Assembly: GCF_001598495.1 (NCBI RefSeq)
Contig: NZ_BCZB01000013.1
Span: 31,263 to 95,262, forward strand
DNA from: Neokomagataea thailandica NBRC 106555
GTDB taxonomy: Bacteria > Pseudomonadota > Alphaproteobacteria > Acetobacterales > Acetobacteraceae
DNA length: 64,000 bases
Direction of reading: 5' to 3'
Below, in pieces: positions 9,084 through 17,871 of the stretch. The notes beneath the pieces are model-generated. The model had not been told where the DNA came from, searched no databases, and worked only from the letters and a program-made list of their open reading frames with translations. Every line of letters begins with the position of its first letter. Position 1 is the stretch's first letter. The position numbers and the translations under genes are program-made.

Positions 9084-9920
9084 ATGTCTGTTTCATGGCC
9101 GATGATGGCAGCCGTTCCTCAATATGTATCGATTGTGAAAGATGAACAAAAATCCGTTCAACAATGGACCAAGACAAGTCCGCAAACACAGCAGACATTG
9201 CAAACCTTTCAGAAAACGGCATCTCAAATTACAACACCAGATCAGTTATTGAAGAACTACCGCGCACTCTCTGTGGTGTTGGGGGCTTATGGAATGTCCT
9301 CATCCATGGGGCAGACGGCTTTATTGCGTCAGCTTATGACACAAGACCCAACCGCTACGACGTCCCTCGCTGCGCGAGGAGGGAATGCTGCTTGGAAAGC
9401 CTTTGCAAAAGACTTTTCGGATTGGAGTAGTCCTCCTTTTGCATCTTCTACAGTGCTCTCTAAAATATCTCAGAATTATCTAACGAATAGTTATGAAAAC
9501 ACGGTACAGACGCAAACGCCGGGCTTAGGGAACGCGTTGTATTTTACCCGTATGGTGACGAATGATACGAAACTGGTGAACCTTATGGCAGATCCAAAGC
9601 TTCTTAAGGTTGCTGTCACTGTCGCGGGTTTTGACCCTATGCAATTTGGCGCTTTGGATTTCCCTGAGCAGCAGCGCCTTTTAGGGAGTAAGTTGGATTT
9701 AAAGCAGCTTGCTACGCCGCAGGGTGTTCAGAAGTTTGCTCAGCGTTATCTGGCTTTGTTGCAAATTCACCCGGAGAAAACGTCTACCCCAGCGAGTATG
9801 TTGACCCTGTATGGCGCTAGCGGTGGGCAAAACGGAATTTTATCGCTGTTTGGGGTGGATGATGGGAGTTCATCTACATCATCGTTGTATTCGGCATCGT
9901 TGTATTCGGCATTGTTGTGA
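9084..9920 (+). CDS. DUF1217 family protein (flagellum-associated family)
   Basis: The 278-residue product matches the DUF1217 pattern: a central stretch beginning YENTVQTQTPGLGNALYF, followed by a helical region and the segment around KLDLKQLATPQGVQKFAQRY (about residues 209-228), both characteristic of the family. In other alphaproteobacteria DUF1217 genes usually sit in flagellar clusters, and the proteins are thought to be exported or flagellum-linked. Here no flagellar gene is nearby, so the gene is an orphan. There is no classical signal peptide, in keeping with export through a flagellar apparatus or none at all. The tail is Ser/Tyr-rich and its coding sequence has a short tandem repeat near 9884-9914. 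A GAGG site precedes the ATG at 9084. Confidence 0.75.
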   Translation: MSVSWPMMAAVPQYVSIVKDEQKSVQQWTKTSPQTQQTLQTFQKTASQITTPDQLLKNYRALSVVLGAYGMSSSMGQTALLRQLMTQDPTATTSLAARGGNAAWKAFAKDFSDWSSPPFASSTVLSKISQNYLTNSYENTVQTQTPGLGNALYFTRMVTNDTKLVNLMADPKLLKVAVTVAGFDPMQFGALDFPEQQRLLGSKLDLKQLATPQGVQKFAQRYLALLQIHPEKTSTPASMLTLYGASGGQNGILSLFGVDDGSSSTSSLYSASLYSALL

Positions 9921-9930
9921 GCGTATTTGG

Positions 9931-10017
9931 GCCCAGCACTTAATACGTACGCTGGGCGCGGGGAAACCTCAGGGAACCGTGCGAAAACATAATTCCCTGA
10001 GATGATTCTCATGAGAA
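9931..10017. terminator. cluster of three dyads between convergent genes
   Basis: The 98-base gap between the convergent DUF1217 and cobT stops contains three separate inverted repeats. GCCCAGC at 9931-9937 pairs with GCTGGGC at 9951-9957. CTCAGGGAA at 9968-9976 pairs with TTCCCTGAG at 9993-10001. TTCTCATGAGAA at 10006-10017 is a 12-base palindrome. None has a clear T-run, so this is not a textbook intrinsic terminator on either strand. The location suggests a bidirectional 3'-end or transcript-protecting structure. Confidence 0.45.
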
Positions 10018-10018
10018 A

Positions 10019-11920
10019 CTAGCGCGTTCTGCTCCGCGCTGGGCGGAAGAGTTCGCTCAACTGTGCCATCATTGTACCACCCAGTTGTTCGGCGGATGTG
10101 ATGGTCACACTATCTCGATAATACCGCGTGACGTCATGGCCAATACCGATGGCCAGTAATTCGGTTCGTACGTCATTTTCAATATGGGCGATCACTGAGC
10201 GGAGATGTTCTTCCAGATAGTCATGTGGGTTGGCGGAAAAGGTGCTGTCATCTACCGGAGCGCCATCTGAGATCACCATCAGGATACGGCGTTTTTCAGC
10301 ACGGCGGCGTAAGCGCTGCCACGCCCAGAGGAGTGCTTCTCCGTCGATATTTTCTTTTAAGAGGCCATCTCGTAGCATAAGGCCCAAGTTTCGCCGGGCG
10401 CGACGCCATGGTGTGTCCGCGTCTTTGTAGATGATGTGGCGTAGGTCATTCAGGCGGCCGGGCTGTGGTGGGCGGCCTTGACGGATCCATGCTTCACGGC
10501 TTTTACCGCCTTTCCACTGACGGGTGGTAAAGCCCAGCACTTCTACCTTCACACCACAGCGCTCCAACGTCCGTGCTAAAATGTCACCACAAATGGCGGC
10601 TGTGCCGATGGGGCGACCACGCATGGAACCAGAATTGTCAATCAAGAGTGTGACGACGGTGTCTTGGAACTCCATCTCTGTTTCGAATTTATATGACAGA
10701 GGGAGCGTGGGGTTCGTGACCACACGGGCGAGGCGCCCAGCGTCAATCATGCCCTCTTCCTGATCGAATTCCCACCGGCGTTGTTGCTGTGCCATGAGGC
10801 GGCGTTGCAAGCGGTGCGCTAGGCGAGAGATCAGACCTTGGAGCTGGACGAGCTGTTGATCCAGTTGTTGGCGCAGCCGGTCTAGCTCAGCCGGGTCACA
10901 CAGGTCGGATGCGCTGACTTCTTCATCATATTCTGTGGTGAAGGCGGTATACCGCGCGGGTGCTGCCGCATTTTCTGAAGCGGCTTCGTCTTTTGCTTGA
11001 TCAGAAGGGCCCGCAGCTTCTTCTGCTCCGTTTTCAGGAGCATCCAGCATGTCAGATGTTTCAGCGTCGCCATCATGGCCGCTCTCACCAGCGTCGTTGG
11101 AGGAGCTATCTTCTTCGTCTTCCTCCTGCATATCATCGCCTGATTCGGCGGCTTCACTTTGCTCTACGGGCGCGGCTTCGTCATCACTCTCGGGTGTGTC
11201 TTCAGTGGCATTGTCGTCAGAGCTGGTTTCGTCTTCTTCTTCAGCAGCATCTGTGAGTGAACATGCGCCTAAAAATCGTGTGCAGGCTTGAGCAAAAGCG
11301 CGCTGGTCGTTTTGAGACGCCGCCATGTCGGCTAAGGCTTGGTGCGCTTTGGGGGAGAGATAATCGCGCCATGCGTCTAGGGCGGGGCCGGCTTCAGCAG
11401 GAGCTTTCTGGCCCGATATGGCTTCGCGTGCGAGGAGATTAAGCGCGACGGATGCGGGCATGTCTTCACGCTGTACCATGCGCGCACAACCATTATCCCG
11501 GCACTCTAGCGCCGTACGAAGGTTCAAATTCGCACGGACGCCATCCATATGGCGTGACCCATAAATCTCACAGCGTGCTTGCTCAATGGCTTCAAATGCT
11601 GTGCGGGCTTCGGGTTCAGGTGGGTGAGTGGTGAGGTGGTCACGGTGGTGGCGCAGTCGTAGGGCGGCTGCATCAGCAGCCCCTCGGATACGATCGCGCT
11701 CCATGGTAGAGGGGGTAGAAGACAGGCCGGGAAGTTGGACCGTATCTACGCTGGCGTCTTTGTCCCGTCTTGGTGCCTTGGTGGACGAGGCATCCATGAA
11801 GTCAACATTCTGGTCAGGGGCGTTGCCCATGGCTCGTAAGGTCGCCACAGTTGCTCGGCGAAACTCTTCATCCGGGTTGTGTGGGCCGGAACGGTGTGTG
11901 ACTGATTTCAGCGCAGACAC
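10019..11920 (-). CDS. cobT: cobaltochelatase subunit CobT
   Basis: CobT is the large AAA-partner subunit of the aerobic, ATP-dependent cobaltochelatase (CobN-CobS-CobT) that inserts cobalt into hydrogenobyrinic acid a,c-diamide in cobalamin synthesis. The 633 residues show the expected order: an N-terminal helical region, a long acidic linker (about residues 225-320, mostly Glu, Asp and Ser), and a C-terminal von Willebrand A domain with a MIDAS motif DNSGSMRG near residue 428. It starts with GTG at 11920, preceded by GGAG, 5 bases after the cobS stop, so the two are cotranscribed and probably translationally linked. CobN is not in the window. Confidence 0.95.
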   Translation of the reverse strand: MSALKSVTHRSGPHNPDEEFRRATVATLRAMGNAPDQNVDFMDASSTKAPRRDKDASVDTVQLPGLSSTPSTMERDRIRGAADAAALRLRHHRDHLTTHPPEPEARTAFEAIEQARCEIYGSRHMDGVRANLNLRTALECRDNGCARMVQREDMPASVALNLLAREAISGQKAPAEAGPALDAWRDYLSPKAHQALADMAASQNDQRAFAQACTRFLGACSLTDAAEEEDETSSDDNATEDTPESDDEAAPVEQSEAAESGDDMQEEDEEDSSSNDAGESGHDGDAETSDMLDAPENGAEEAAGPSDQAKDEAASENAAAPARYTAFTTEYDEEVSASDLCDPAELDRLRQQLDQQLVQLQGLISRLAHRLQRRLMAQQQRRWEFDQEEGMIDAGRLARVVTNPTLPLSYKFETEMEFQDTVVTLLIDNSGSMRGRPIGTAAICGDILARTLERCGVKVEVLGFTTRQWKGGKSREAWIRQGRPPQPGRLNDLRHIIYKDADTPWRRARRNLGLMLRDGLLKENIDGEALLWAWQRLRRRAEKRRILMVISDGAPVDDSTFSANPHDYLEEHLRSVIAHIENDVRTELLAIGIGHDVTRYYRDSVTITSAEQLGGTMMAQLSELFRPARSRTR

Positions 11921-11925
11921 AAGTG

Positions 11926-12942
11926 TTACTCCACGGGTGATGCGTTGAAGCAGCGTTGGTAATATTCGCTGACAATGCCGCGCTCGGCTTCATCACATTT
12001 ATTGAGGAAGGTGAGGCGGAACGCAAAAGCCAGATCGTTGAATAGGCGTTCATTTTCGGCCCATGCGATGACGCTACGCGGTGACATGACGGTTGAAATA
12101 TCGCCAGCGGTAAAACCCGCGCGCGTGAGGTTTGCAAGGGCTACCATACGTTCAACACGAGAAATGGCGTCACGATCATCACTCTGAATTTTCAGCTTGC
12201 CTGTAATGATGCTGACTTCTTGTTCCAACGGAAGGTAATTCAGGGTTGCGACGATGTTCCAGCGGTCCATCTGTGCTTGGTTGATTTGCTGCGTGCCGTG
12301 ATACAGCCCTGTTGTATCCCCAAGGCCGACTGTATTGGCCGTGGCAAACAGGCGGAACGATGGGTGAGGGCGGATAACGCGGTTTTGGTCCAGAAGGGTT
12401 AAATGTCCTTCAGCTTCCAAGACGCGTTGAATAACGAACATGACGTCGGGGCGGCCTGCGTCATACTCATCAAAAATTAAGGCGCAAGGGTGCTGTAGGC
12501 ACCATGGCAGCAGTCCCTCACGGAACTCGGTGACTTGCTTACCATCACGCAGGACGATGGCGTCTTTGCCGATCAGATCAATACGTGAGATGTGGCTGTC
12601 AAGATTGATGCGGACGCATGGCCAGTTGAGGCGCGCCGCGATTTGCTCAATATGCGATGATTTCCCCGTTCCGTGAAAGCCTTGGACAAGAACGCGGCGA
12701 TTATGGGCGAAGCCTGCGAGGATGGCGCGTGTTGTGTCCTCATCAAATTGATATGATTCATCAATTGTGGGGACGTGTTCGGTCCGAATTGAGTAAGCTG
12801 GGACTTGTATGTCTGTTGTGATGCCGAAGACTTCTGCGGAAGACACCAAGCGGTCCGGTTCACCGAGTACATGCGTTGGGATAGCGGTGTTTTCTGCCGT
12901 GGTGACGGTTTCCGGTGCGTCGATCGTCGCGAAATCATTCAT
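11926..12942 (-). CDS. cobS: cobaltochelatase subunit CobS (AAA+ ATPase)
   Basis: CobS is the AAA+ motor of the aerobic cobaltochelatase and assembles with CobT into a ring that drives cobalt insertion by CobN. The 338-residue length is typical. The family N-terminal segment is followed by Walker [10 protein letters not shown] (about residues 90-98) and Walker [13 protein letters not shown]. The MoxR-like lid includes a sensor region around [12 protein letters not shown]. The ATG at 12942 lies 86 bases from the end of the J-domain gene upstream. The gene order J protein, cobS, cobT on one strand is common in alphaproteobacteria. Confidence 0.96.
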   Translation of the reverse strand: MNDFATIDAPETVTTAENTAIPTHVLGEPDRLVSSAEVFGITTDIQVPAYSIRTEHVPTIDESYQFDEDTTRAILAGFAHNRRVLVQGFHGTGKSSHIEQIAARLNWPCVRINLDSHISRIDLIGKDAIVLRDGKQVTEFREGLLPWCLQHPCALIFDEYDAGRPDVMFVIQRVLEAEGHLTLLDQNRVIRPHPSFRLFATANTVGLGDTTGLYHGTQQINQAQMDRWNIVATLNYLPLEQEVSIITGKLKIQSDDRDAISRVERMVALANLTRAGFTAGDISTVMSPRSVIAWAENERLFNDLAFAFRLTFLNKCDEAERGIVSEYYQRCFNASPVE

Positions 12943-13028
12943 GGTAGGTCGGACTCTCTAGGAGGGGATAATAAAAGGATAGATGCCGCTAAGATGGGTC
13001 AGAATGTCCTGCACTTCTAGTCGTAAAC

Positions 13029-13637
13029 TTAGGAAATGCTTTCAGCTTCGCGTGTGAAGTGCGTTTTTAGAGCGGTATATGCGCTACCAATGGCTTTGAA
13101 ATGTTCTTCGGCCTCTGGTGCTGGGTTTGTATCGGGGTGAAATTGCCGCGCTAATGTACGGTAACGGGCTTTGACTTCATCGAAGCTTATAGGCCATGTC
13201 AGGTTGAGGGTTGCGAGAGGTTGTTGAAGCTCTGGCGGTATCGTTTTCTGGGGTGGGGTGCGTGCTCGGTCTTTTGCTGATTGTGCACGTGAACGTCGAC
13301 TGGCACCCAGAATATCGAGCGGGTCCAGAATATCATCTTCATTGAACTCGGCCTTGTTTGCGGTGCCGCTGCCCAGTTTCCATGAAGGGCGTTGCCATGA
13401 CGTATCCGCTCGCAGATGCGCTTCAATTTGGCCGGGGGTCATGCCACGATAAAAATCCCAGCGGGCATTATAGGCGCGTACATGCTCCAAGCAGAACCAA
13501 TAATAAGAGCGTAGTGCGTCCCGTCCGCGTGGCGCACGATAACCGGCAGGGGCATCACAGCCGGGGTGGTCGCACACTTGCTGTGGTGCGTCAGGGTCCG
13601 GATCAAAAGCTCTATGTTTGGTTGTTTTACGATTCAT
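13029..13637 (-). CDS. DnaJ-class J-domain protein next to cobS
   Basis: This 202-residue protein has its J domain at the C terminus (about residues 145-198), with the HPD tripeptide in RQFHPDTNP that stimulates DnaK ATPase activity. The N-terminal half has a CDHPGCDAPAGYRAP stretch and conserved aromatic residues in FCLEHVRAYNARWDFYRGM, a layout seen in the J proteins encoded beside cobS in many alphaproteobacteria. The Cys/His pattern may bind a metal. It lacks the Gly/Phe-rich and zinc-finger regions of DnaJ itself. It probably heads the transcript that continues into cobS and cobT. A chaperone role for cobaltochelatase assembly is a guess from context only. Confidence 0.88.
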   Translation of the reverse strand: MNRKTTKHRAFDPDPDAPQQVCDHPGCDAPAGYRAPRGRDALRSYYWFCLEHVRAYNARWDFYRGMTPGQIEAHLRADTSWQRPSWKLGSGTANKAEFNEDDILDPLDILGASRRSRAQSAKDRARTPPQKTIPPELQQPLATLNLTWPISFDEVKARYRTLARQFHPDTNPAPEAEEHFKAIGSAYTALKTHFTREAESIS

Positions 13638-13756
13638 GGGATCTGATATGGGGAAAGGGTGCTGTAGGGTGCAAGCGGGTGTGTCGCTTTTATGACGAAG
13701 AGATATGCTGGTTTGAAGCTAATCCGCAGAATTATTGAAGAGGAAAGCGTATAATC

Positions 13757-14056
13757 ATGACACAAAATTTGTCTCGCCGGGAACGGATTATTGCCATTTT
13801 GACCCGTGAGTTAGCACCTTCGGTTTTGGATGTGCAGGATGATAGTGCGCGTCATGCGGGGCATGTGGGCGCGAAAGTTCTGGCAGATTCTGGAGTTCAT
13901 GGCGAAACCCACTTTAATGTTGCTGTAACGAGTGCGCAGTTTGACGGACTAAACCGTGTGGCCCGTCATCGCTTGGTGCAGAATTTGCTGTCGGATGAGT
14001 TTGAAACCGGCTTACACGCTTTGTCGTTGGTTTTGCATGGAGAACAGACATCATGA
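13757..14056 (+). CDS. BolA family protein
   Basis: The 99-residue protein matches the BolA/IbaG fold, with the conserved GETHFNV segment, the RHRLVQNLL helix and the HALSL motif near the C terminus. BolA proteins pair with monothiol glutaredoxins in Fe-S cluster and iron handling; some bind DNA. AGAGGAAAG lies ahead of the ATG at 13757. Its stop overlaps the next gene start (ATGA), so bolA and the LolA-like gene are translationally coupled. It is divergent from the J-domain gene across a 119-base gap in which I see no clear promoter motif. Confidence 0.92.
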   Translation: MTQNLSRRERIIAILTRELAPSVLDVQDDSARHAGHVGAKVLADSGVHGETHFNVAVTSAQFDGLNRVARHRLVQNLLSDEFETGLHALSLVLHGEQTS

Positions 14057-14664
14057 TGCGCTTCACGTGCCGTGCTGCATTGATGACTGCGCTGCTGAGT
14101 ATGGCGGGATGTGCAACACATGGGCTGGATCGTTTAGCGCCTGAGCAAAGTCATGATGCAGAGCGTGTTGAGGTGTATCTGAACCATCTTCAGGGTATGA
14201 CGGCACAATTCTCGCAGCAAGGCCCGGATACGATGCGCGGGGCAGGGAGTTTTACTTATATTCCGGGGCATTTGCGTTTGAACTATGTGATGCCGCACCC
14301 CATGCAACTTATCGCAGGGGATGGGCATCTTGTGTTTGATGATCCAGCAAGTGGGGCTGTGACGCGCGTATCCTTACGGCGCAATCCGTTGGGTCTGTTG
14401 CTGCGTTATCCAGTGCGTTTCTCAGGTGATGTTGAAGTCACGGATGTGCATCATGAAGGAGCCGTTTTAGCGCTCTCATTGGCAGAGGCAGATAATCCGT
14501 CTCAGGGGTTATTAACGCTGGATTTCATTGATCAGACGGGGAGTTTATCGTTGATTGGTTTGCAGGGTGTGGATGCGCGGCAGCATAATTTCAGTGTTGC
14601 TCTGTCGTCTGTTGTCGATCAAGCAACACCGGATCCGTCCTTATTTAAACTTCCTGCGGAATAG
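14053..14664 (+). CDS. LolA-like outer-membrane lipoprotein carrier family protein
   Basis: The 203-residue sequence fits the LolA fold: GTFTY-like [16 protein letters not shown], the [10 protein letters not shown] turn, and the RRNPLGLLL segment near the middle. LolA carries lipoproteins across the periplasm. Unusually, the signal peptide (residues 1 to about 19) ends in SMAGC, which resembles a lipobox. The mature protein may therefore be lipidated and membrane-anchored, unlike classical soluble LolA. The start ATGATG overlaps the bolA stop. Its 3' end overlaps the 3' end of the convergent lipB by 20 bases. It may be the cell's LolA or a LolA-related paralogue. Confidence 0.8.
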   Translation: MMRFTCRAALMTALLSMAGCATHGLDRLAPEQSHDAERVEVYLNHLQGMTAQFSQQGPDTMRGAGSFTYIPGHLRLNYVMPHPMQLIAGDGHLVFDDPASGAVTRVSLRRNPLGLLLRYPVRFSGDVEVTDVHHEGAVLALSLAEADNPSQGLLTLDFIDQTGSLSLIGLQGVDARQHNFSVALSSVVDQATPDPSLFKLPAE

Positions 14665-15319
14665 AGCCAAAGCAGCCTGGCCATGCCATTTTAAGGGCGT
14701 GGTCTAGGTCTTGCATGGTGATGTCTGGGGAGAAGCGTTTTAGGCTTGTGACGCCAAATTCCCGAATGCCGCAGGGGACGATACCATCAAAATCTTCCAA
14801 TGTTGGGTCTAGGTTGATGGAAACGCCATGCCAACTGACCCAGCGGCTAATACGGATGCCTAATGCGGCAATTTTGGCTTCTTGTTGTGTGATCGGGTCG
14901 ATTGTCCAAAGACCGATACGTCCCTCACGGGTGAAAGCCGTGACGCCGAGTAAGGCCAGTGAGGCTTTTAACCACTGTTCGAGTGTGGCGACATAGGCTC
15001 TGAGATCACGTGGTGGCACAATGCCATTCTGCTGTGTGAGATCAAGCATAATATAGACGAGGCGTTGACCGGGACCATGATAGGTCCATTGCCCGCCGCG
15101 TCCGGCATCATATGTTGGGAAGTTGTGTGGGTTATAGAGATCTTCTGCGCGTGCGGATGTTCCAGCGGTAAAAATTGGTGGGTGTTCGACCATCCAGACC
15201 ATTGGGCTGTCTGTTTTGGCGTGGATGTTGCGGGTGCGTGTCTCCATTAAGGTCATTGCGTCTGGGTATGGTGTGAGCCCCTTAGACGTTTTCCATAAAA
15301 TTTCGGAAGTTTTTTGCAT
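14645..15319 (-). CDS. lipB: octanoyl-[acyl-carrier-protein]:protein octanoyltransferase LipB
   Basis: LipB moves octanoate from acyl carrier protein to the lipoyl domains of 2-oxoacid dehydrogenases and GcvH, the first step of lipoate synthesis. The 224 residues carry the family signature [12 protein letters not shown] at 74-85, the conserved lysine K149 in AKIAALGIR, the WHGVSINL motif, and the catalytic cysteine C183 in GIVPCGI. The start is an ATG at 15319. It is convergent with the LolA-like gene and overlaps it by 20 bases. The 84 bases upstream hold its promoter and that of tRNA-Leu, in opposite directions. Confidence 0.97.
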   Translation of the reverse strand: MQKTSEILWKTSKGLTPYPDAMTLMETRTRNIHAKTDSPMVWMVEHPPIFTAGTSARAEDLYNPHNFPTYDAGRGGQWTYHGPGQRLVYIMLDLTQQNGIVPPRDLRAYVATLEQWLKASLALLGVTAFTREGRIGLWTIDPITQQEAKIAALGIRISRWVSWHGVSINLDPTLEDFDGIVPCGIREFGVTSLKRFSPDITMQDLDHALKMAWPGCFGSIPQEV

Positions 15320-15327
15320 TTCTGTTG

Positions 15328-15356
15328 TTGCCCTCGTGTCTATGTTCGGCTATAGC
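15328..15356 (+). promoter_or_regulatory. possible sigma-70 promoter for tRNA-Leu
   Basis: TTGCCC at 15328-15333 and TATAGC at 15351-15356 are separated by 17 bases and lie about 48 bases before the tRNA. The match to the consensus is partial. Confidence 0.35.
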
Positions 15357-15403
15357 CCCTCTCACCGGACGGTCATGCACTAAGCAGGGTCGTTTGTCAC
15401 GGG

Positions 15404-15490
15404 GCGGCCGTGGCGGAATGGTAGACGCGCAAGCTTGAGGTGCTTGTGGGGGATAACCCCGTGGAAGTTCGAGTCTTCTCGGCCGCACCA
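15404..15490 (+). tRNA. tRNA-Leu (anticodon GAG)
   Basis: The 87-base gene folds as a class II tRNA. The acceptor stem is GCGGCCG pairing with CGGCCGC, and the anticodon stem CAAGC/GCTTG encloses the loop TTGAGGT with anticodon GAG. A long variable arm (GTGGGGGATAACCCCGT) and a TpsiC arm around GTTCGAGTC follow. The CCA end is encoded. It reads CUC and CUU leucine codons. Confidence 0.95.
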
Positions 15491-15681
15491 TCACTCTTCC
15501 CATTGAGTGATGACAAAAAATCAAAAATAAAAATTTAGTTTCTTTTCCCCGGAAGGGGATCATTATTCTCTGCCCTAGTATTGCCAGAGTTCTCTTGCAC
15601 TATTATGCCAATTAGAGATGGCCTCGGCGTTATTTGTTGTAGCGCGCGGGTGTTTTCTCTTTGGTTGACGTGCGAGGTTTT

Positions 15682-16554
15682 GTGATCAAGCCACTAAAAA
15701 AAGCAGTTCTTCCTGTAGCAGGTCTGGGAACGCGCTTTCTTCCAGCTACTAAAGCAATGCCCAAAGAGATGTTGCCGGTCGTTGATAAGCCGCTCATTCA
15801 GTACGCTATTGATGAAGCACGCGCTGCCGGTATAGAAGAGTTTTGCCTCGTTACAGGCCGTGGTAAAGATAGTCTGATTGACTATTTCGATATTGCTTAT
15901 GAACTTCAGGCGACTTTGAAAGAACGCGGTAAAATTTCTGCGCTTGAAGCGTTGGCGCCGAGTAGCATGGAGCCGGGATCGTTTGTGGCGGTCCGTCAGC
16001 AAGAGCCTCTGGGGCTAGGGCATGCGATTTGGTGTGCACGTTCTTTCATTGGTGAGGACCCTTTTGCTATTTTGCTGCCAGATGACATCGTTAAGAGCGA
16101 GAAAAGCTGCGTAGCGCAATTGGTCGAAGCGTATAATCAAACGGGTGGCAATGTTGTTGCCGTCACGGAAGTCCCGCGTGAGCAAACGAACCGTTATGGT
16201 ATTTTGGATGTCGGTGTTGATGACGGTAAGTTGGTTGAGGTGAAGGGGCTGGTTGAAAAGCCTAAGCCTGAAGATGCACCATCTAATCTGTCGATCATTG
16301 GGCGCTATGTGTTGACGGCTGATGTGATGAAGCATCTTTCCAAGTTGGAGCGTGGCGCAGGTAATGAAGTGCAATTGACCGACGCCATGGCAAAAACCAT
16401 TGGGCATGTTCCGTTCCATGGCTTGCGTTATGAAGGTACGCGCTATGATTGCGGTGACAAGGCGGGTTTCTTAGAGGCGCAAATCGCATTCTCTATTGAG
16501 CGTCCTGACCTTGGGGATGCTGTAAAAGAATTCCTGAAGAAATATACAGCATAA
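15682..16554 (+). CDS. galU: UTP-glucose-1-phosphate uridylyltransferase GalU
   Basis: GalU makes UDP-glucose from UTP and glucose-1-phosphate for exopolysaccharide, cellulose, glycolipid and LPS synthesis. The frame is open from 15661 (TTG), but the family begins MIKPLKKAVLPVAGLGTRF, which matches a GTG at 15682 with GAGG four bases upstream, so I chose that start. The nucleotide-binding loop LPVAGLGTRFLPATKAMPKE, the substrate motif PLGLGHA, the DDIV motif and the VEKPKPEDAPSNL segment are all present, and the length is normal. It stands alone with its own intrinsic terminator. Confidence 0.96.
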   Translation: MIKPLKKAVLPVAGLGTRFLPATKAMPKEMLPVVDKPLIQYAIDEARAAGIEEFCLVTGRGKDSLIDYFDIAYELQATLKERGKISALEALAPSSMEPGSFVAVRQQEPLGLGHAIWCARSFIGEDPFAILLPDDIVKSEKSCVAQLVEAYNQTGGNVVAVTEVPREQTNRYGILDVGVDDGKLVEVKGLVEKPKPEDAPSNLSIIGRYVLTADVMKHLSKLERGAGNEVQLTDAMAKTIGHVPFHGLRYEGTRYDCGDKAGFLEAQIAFSIERPDLGDAVKEFLKKYTA

Positions 16555-16574
16555 CATTTGCTCATGTGATGATG

Positions 16575-16619
16575 AAAAAGGTGGTTTCCTTTTGTTAGGA
16601 GCCGCCTTTTTCTTTTTTA
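16575..16619 (+). terminator. intrinsic terminator after galU
   Basis: AAAAAGGTGG at 16575-16584 starts a stem of about 14 pairs (several G-U) with the CCGCCTTTTT arm ending near 16611. A run of T follows to about 16618. It lies 20 bases after the galU stop. Confidence 0.85.
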
Positions 16620-16633
16620 GGGAAAGATTGGCT

Positions 16634-16819
16634 ATGGTCGGTAAAGTCTACCAGTCATTTTTAGAGCCTGGTCAAATGGTCAAGCATCCGGGGTATCCGG
16701 AATGGGGGTGGGGGCAGGTCCAGTCGGCTATTGCTGAACGTGTCACCGTGACGTTTGAGCATCAGGGTAAGGTTGTGATCGATGCAACGCGTGTGCATTT
16801 GGATGCCGTTGATCCCTAA
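16634..16819 (+). CDS. DUF3553 family small protein
   Basis: A 61-residue protein with the DUF3553 pattern: FLEPGQMVKHPGYPEWGWGQ, then VTVTFEHQGKVVID near the C terminus. The family is small, likely an SH3-like beta barrel, and of unknown function. It is often beside comF in this group. The frame is open further upstream to 16592, but that extension runs through the galU terminator, so the ATG at 16634 (GGGAAAG upstream) is the better start. Its end overlaps the start of comF. Confidence 0.85.
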   Translation: MVGKVYQSFLEPGQMVKHPGYPEWGWGQVQSAIAERVTVTFEHQGKVVIDATRVHLDAVDP

Positions 16820-17618
16820 AATTTTTTCGAGTACGCGCGCTGTGCGGCAAACAATAAGCCGTACCTGCTTGAATACTGTGTTCCCACCATGCTGTGATAT
16901 GTGTGGTGCGGATGTCGAAGGTACTGGCGGGTTTTGTGGCGAGTGTTTTGCTCAGATGCGCCCGATTATTAAGCCATATTGTGAGCAATGTGGTGTGCCT
17001 TTGGCTGCGTCGGGTTTTGCTGACCAGCAAGGTGTTTGTGCGTTCTGTGCGAGCACTGCGCCGCCGTGGAATAGAATGCGGGCCGCATTCATCTACGATG
17101 ATTGGTTGCGGCAGCTTATTTTGCCACTAAAATACGCCGATAGAACAGAAAATGCGCGTATTCTGGCACGAGAAATGTGGCGATCCGGGGAAGATATTCT
17201 GCGTGATGCAAATTTCTTGCTGCCCGTGCCAGTACATAAGCGAAAATTGCGGCATAGGCGATATAATCAGGCCGCGTTACTTGCGCGTTTTTTGGCAAAA
17301 GAAAGTGGTGTTTCCTCGTTGCCAATGGCTTTGAAGCGTATCCGTAATACTCAGCCTTTGGCACGTTTAGGAAGTCGAGAGCGGAAATTGGAGGTAGAGG
17401 GTTCGATTATAGTCTCGCCCCGTTATGTTGAAAAATTAAAGGGACATCCCGTCGTTGTGATTGATGATGTCTTTACAACTGGTGCTACAATGAGTGCCTG
17501 CACACGAGCCTTGTTGGCGGCGGGTGTCAGTCGTGTGGATCTGTTGGTTGCGGGACGAGCAGGAAACATGGAAGAAGATAGGCAGAAAGTAACATCAGCG
17601 TTGAGAGATTATGCCTAA
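16782..17618 (+). CDS. ComF family phosphoribosyltransferase-like protein
   Basis: The 278-residue protein has the ComF layout: an N-terminal double zinc-ribbon with cysteine pairs CDMC, CGEC, CEQC and CAFC (about residues 38-88), then a phosphoribosyltransferase fold. Its PRPP loop is VVVIDDVFTTGAT (about residues 223-235). A conserved KRKLRHRRYNQA segment precedes it. ComF relatives are linked to DNA uptake in naturally competent bacteria, but many family members have no known role. The start is either ATG 16782 or ATG 16803; both overlap the DUF3553 gene. The 3' end overlaps grxC by 8 bases. Confidence 0.9.
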   Translation: MQRVCIWMPLIPKIFSSTRAVRQTISRTCLNTVFPPCCDMCGADVEGTGGFCGECFAQMRPIIKPYCEQCGVPLAASGFADQQGVCAFCASTAPPWNRMRAAFIYDDWLRQLILPLKYADRTENARILAREMWRSGEDILRDANFLLPVPVHKRKLRHRRYNQAALLARFLAKESGVSSLPMALKRIRNTQPLARLGSRERKLEVEGSIIVSPRYVEKLKGHPVVVIDDVFTTGATMSACTRALLAAGVSRVDLLVAGRAGNMEEDRQKVTSALRDYA

Positions 17619-17871
17619 GATTGAAATTTATACGCAGCCGTATTGCCCATTTTGTGTGCAAGCCGTTGCGTTGTTGACGTCTAAAGGGGTGGAGTTTCAA
17701 GACATTAATGCTCCACGCGGAACGCCTGAGCGGGCTGAATCTATCCAGCGATCAGGTCGTCAGACGGTGCCGCAAACTTTTGTAGATGGGCAAGCTCTTG
17801 GTGGGTGCGATGATTTGCTCGCACTGGAGCGCTCAGGGCGTTTGGATGCCGTGCTTGGGTTAACTGCGTGA
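17611..17871 (+). CDS. grxC: glutaredoxin 3 (GrxC)
   Basis: The 86-residue protein is a dithiol glutaredoxin with active site CPFC in YTQPYCPFC (Cys 12 and 15), the TVPQTF cis-proline loop, and the GGCDDL glutathione-binding motif. It reduces disulfides and glutathionylated proteins with glutathione in the cytosol. Start and stop overlap its neighbours on both sides (8 bases with comF, GTGA with the DUF2147 gene), so the four genes from DUF3553 to DUF2147 form a tight operon. Confidence 0.96.
   Translation: MPKIEIYTQPYCPFCVQAVALLTSKGVEFQDINAPRGTPERAESIQRSGRQTVPQTFVDGQALGGCDDLLALERSGRLDAVLGLTA

Noticed and set aside
11000..11250. Acidic low-complexity stretch of cobT considered as a separate repeat protein
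   Set aside because: It is the normal acidic linker of CobT.
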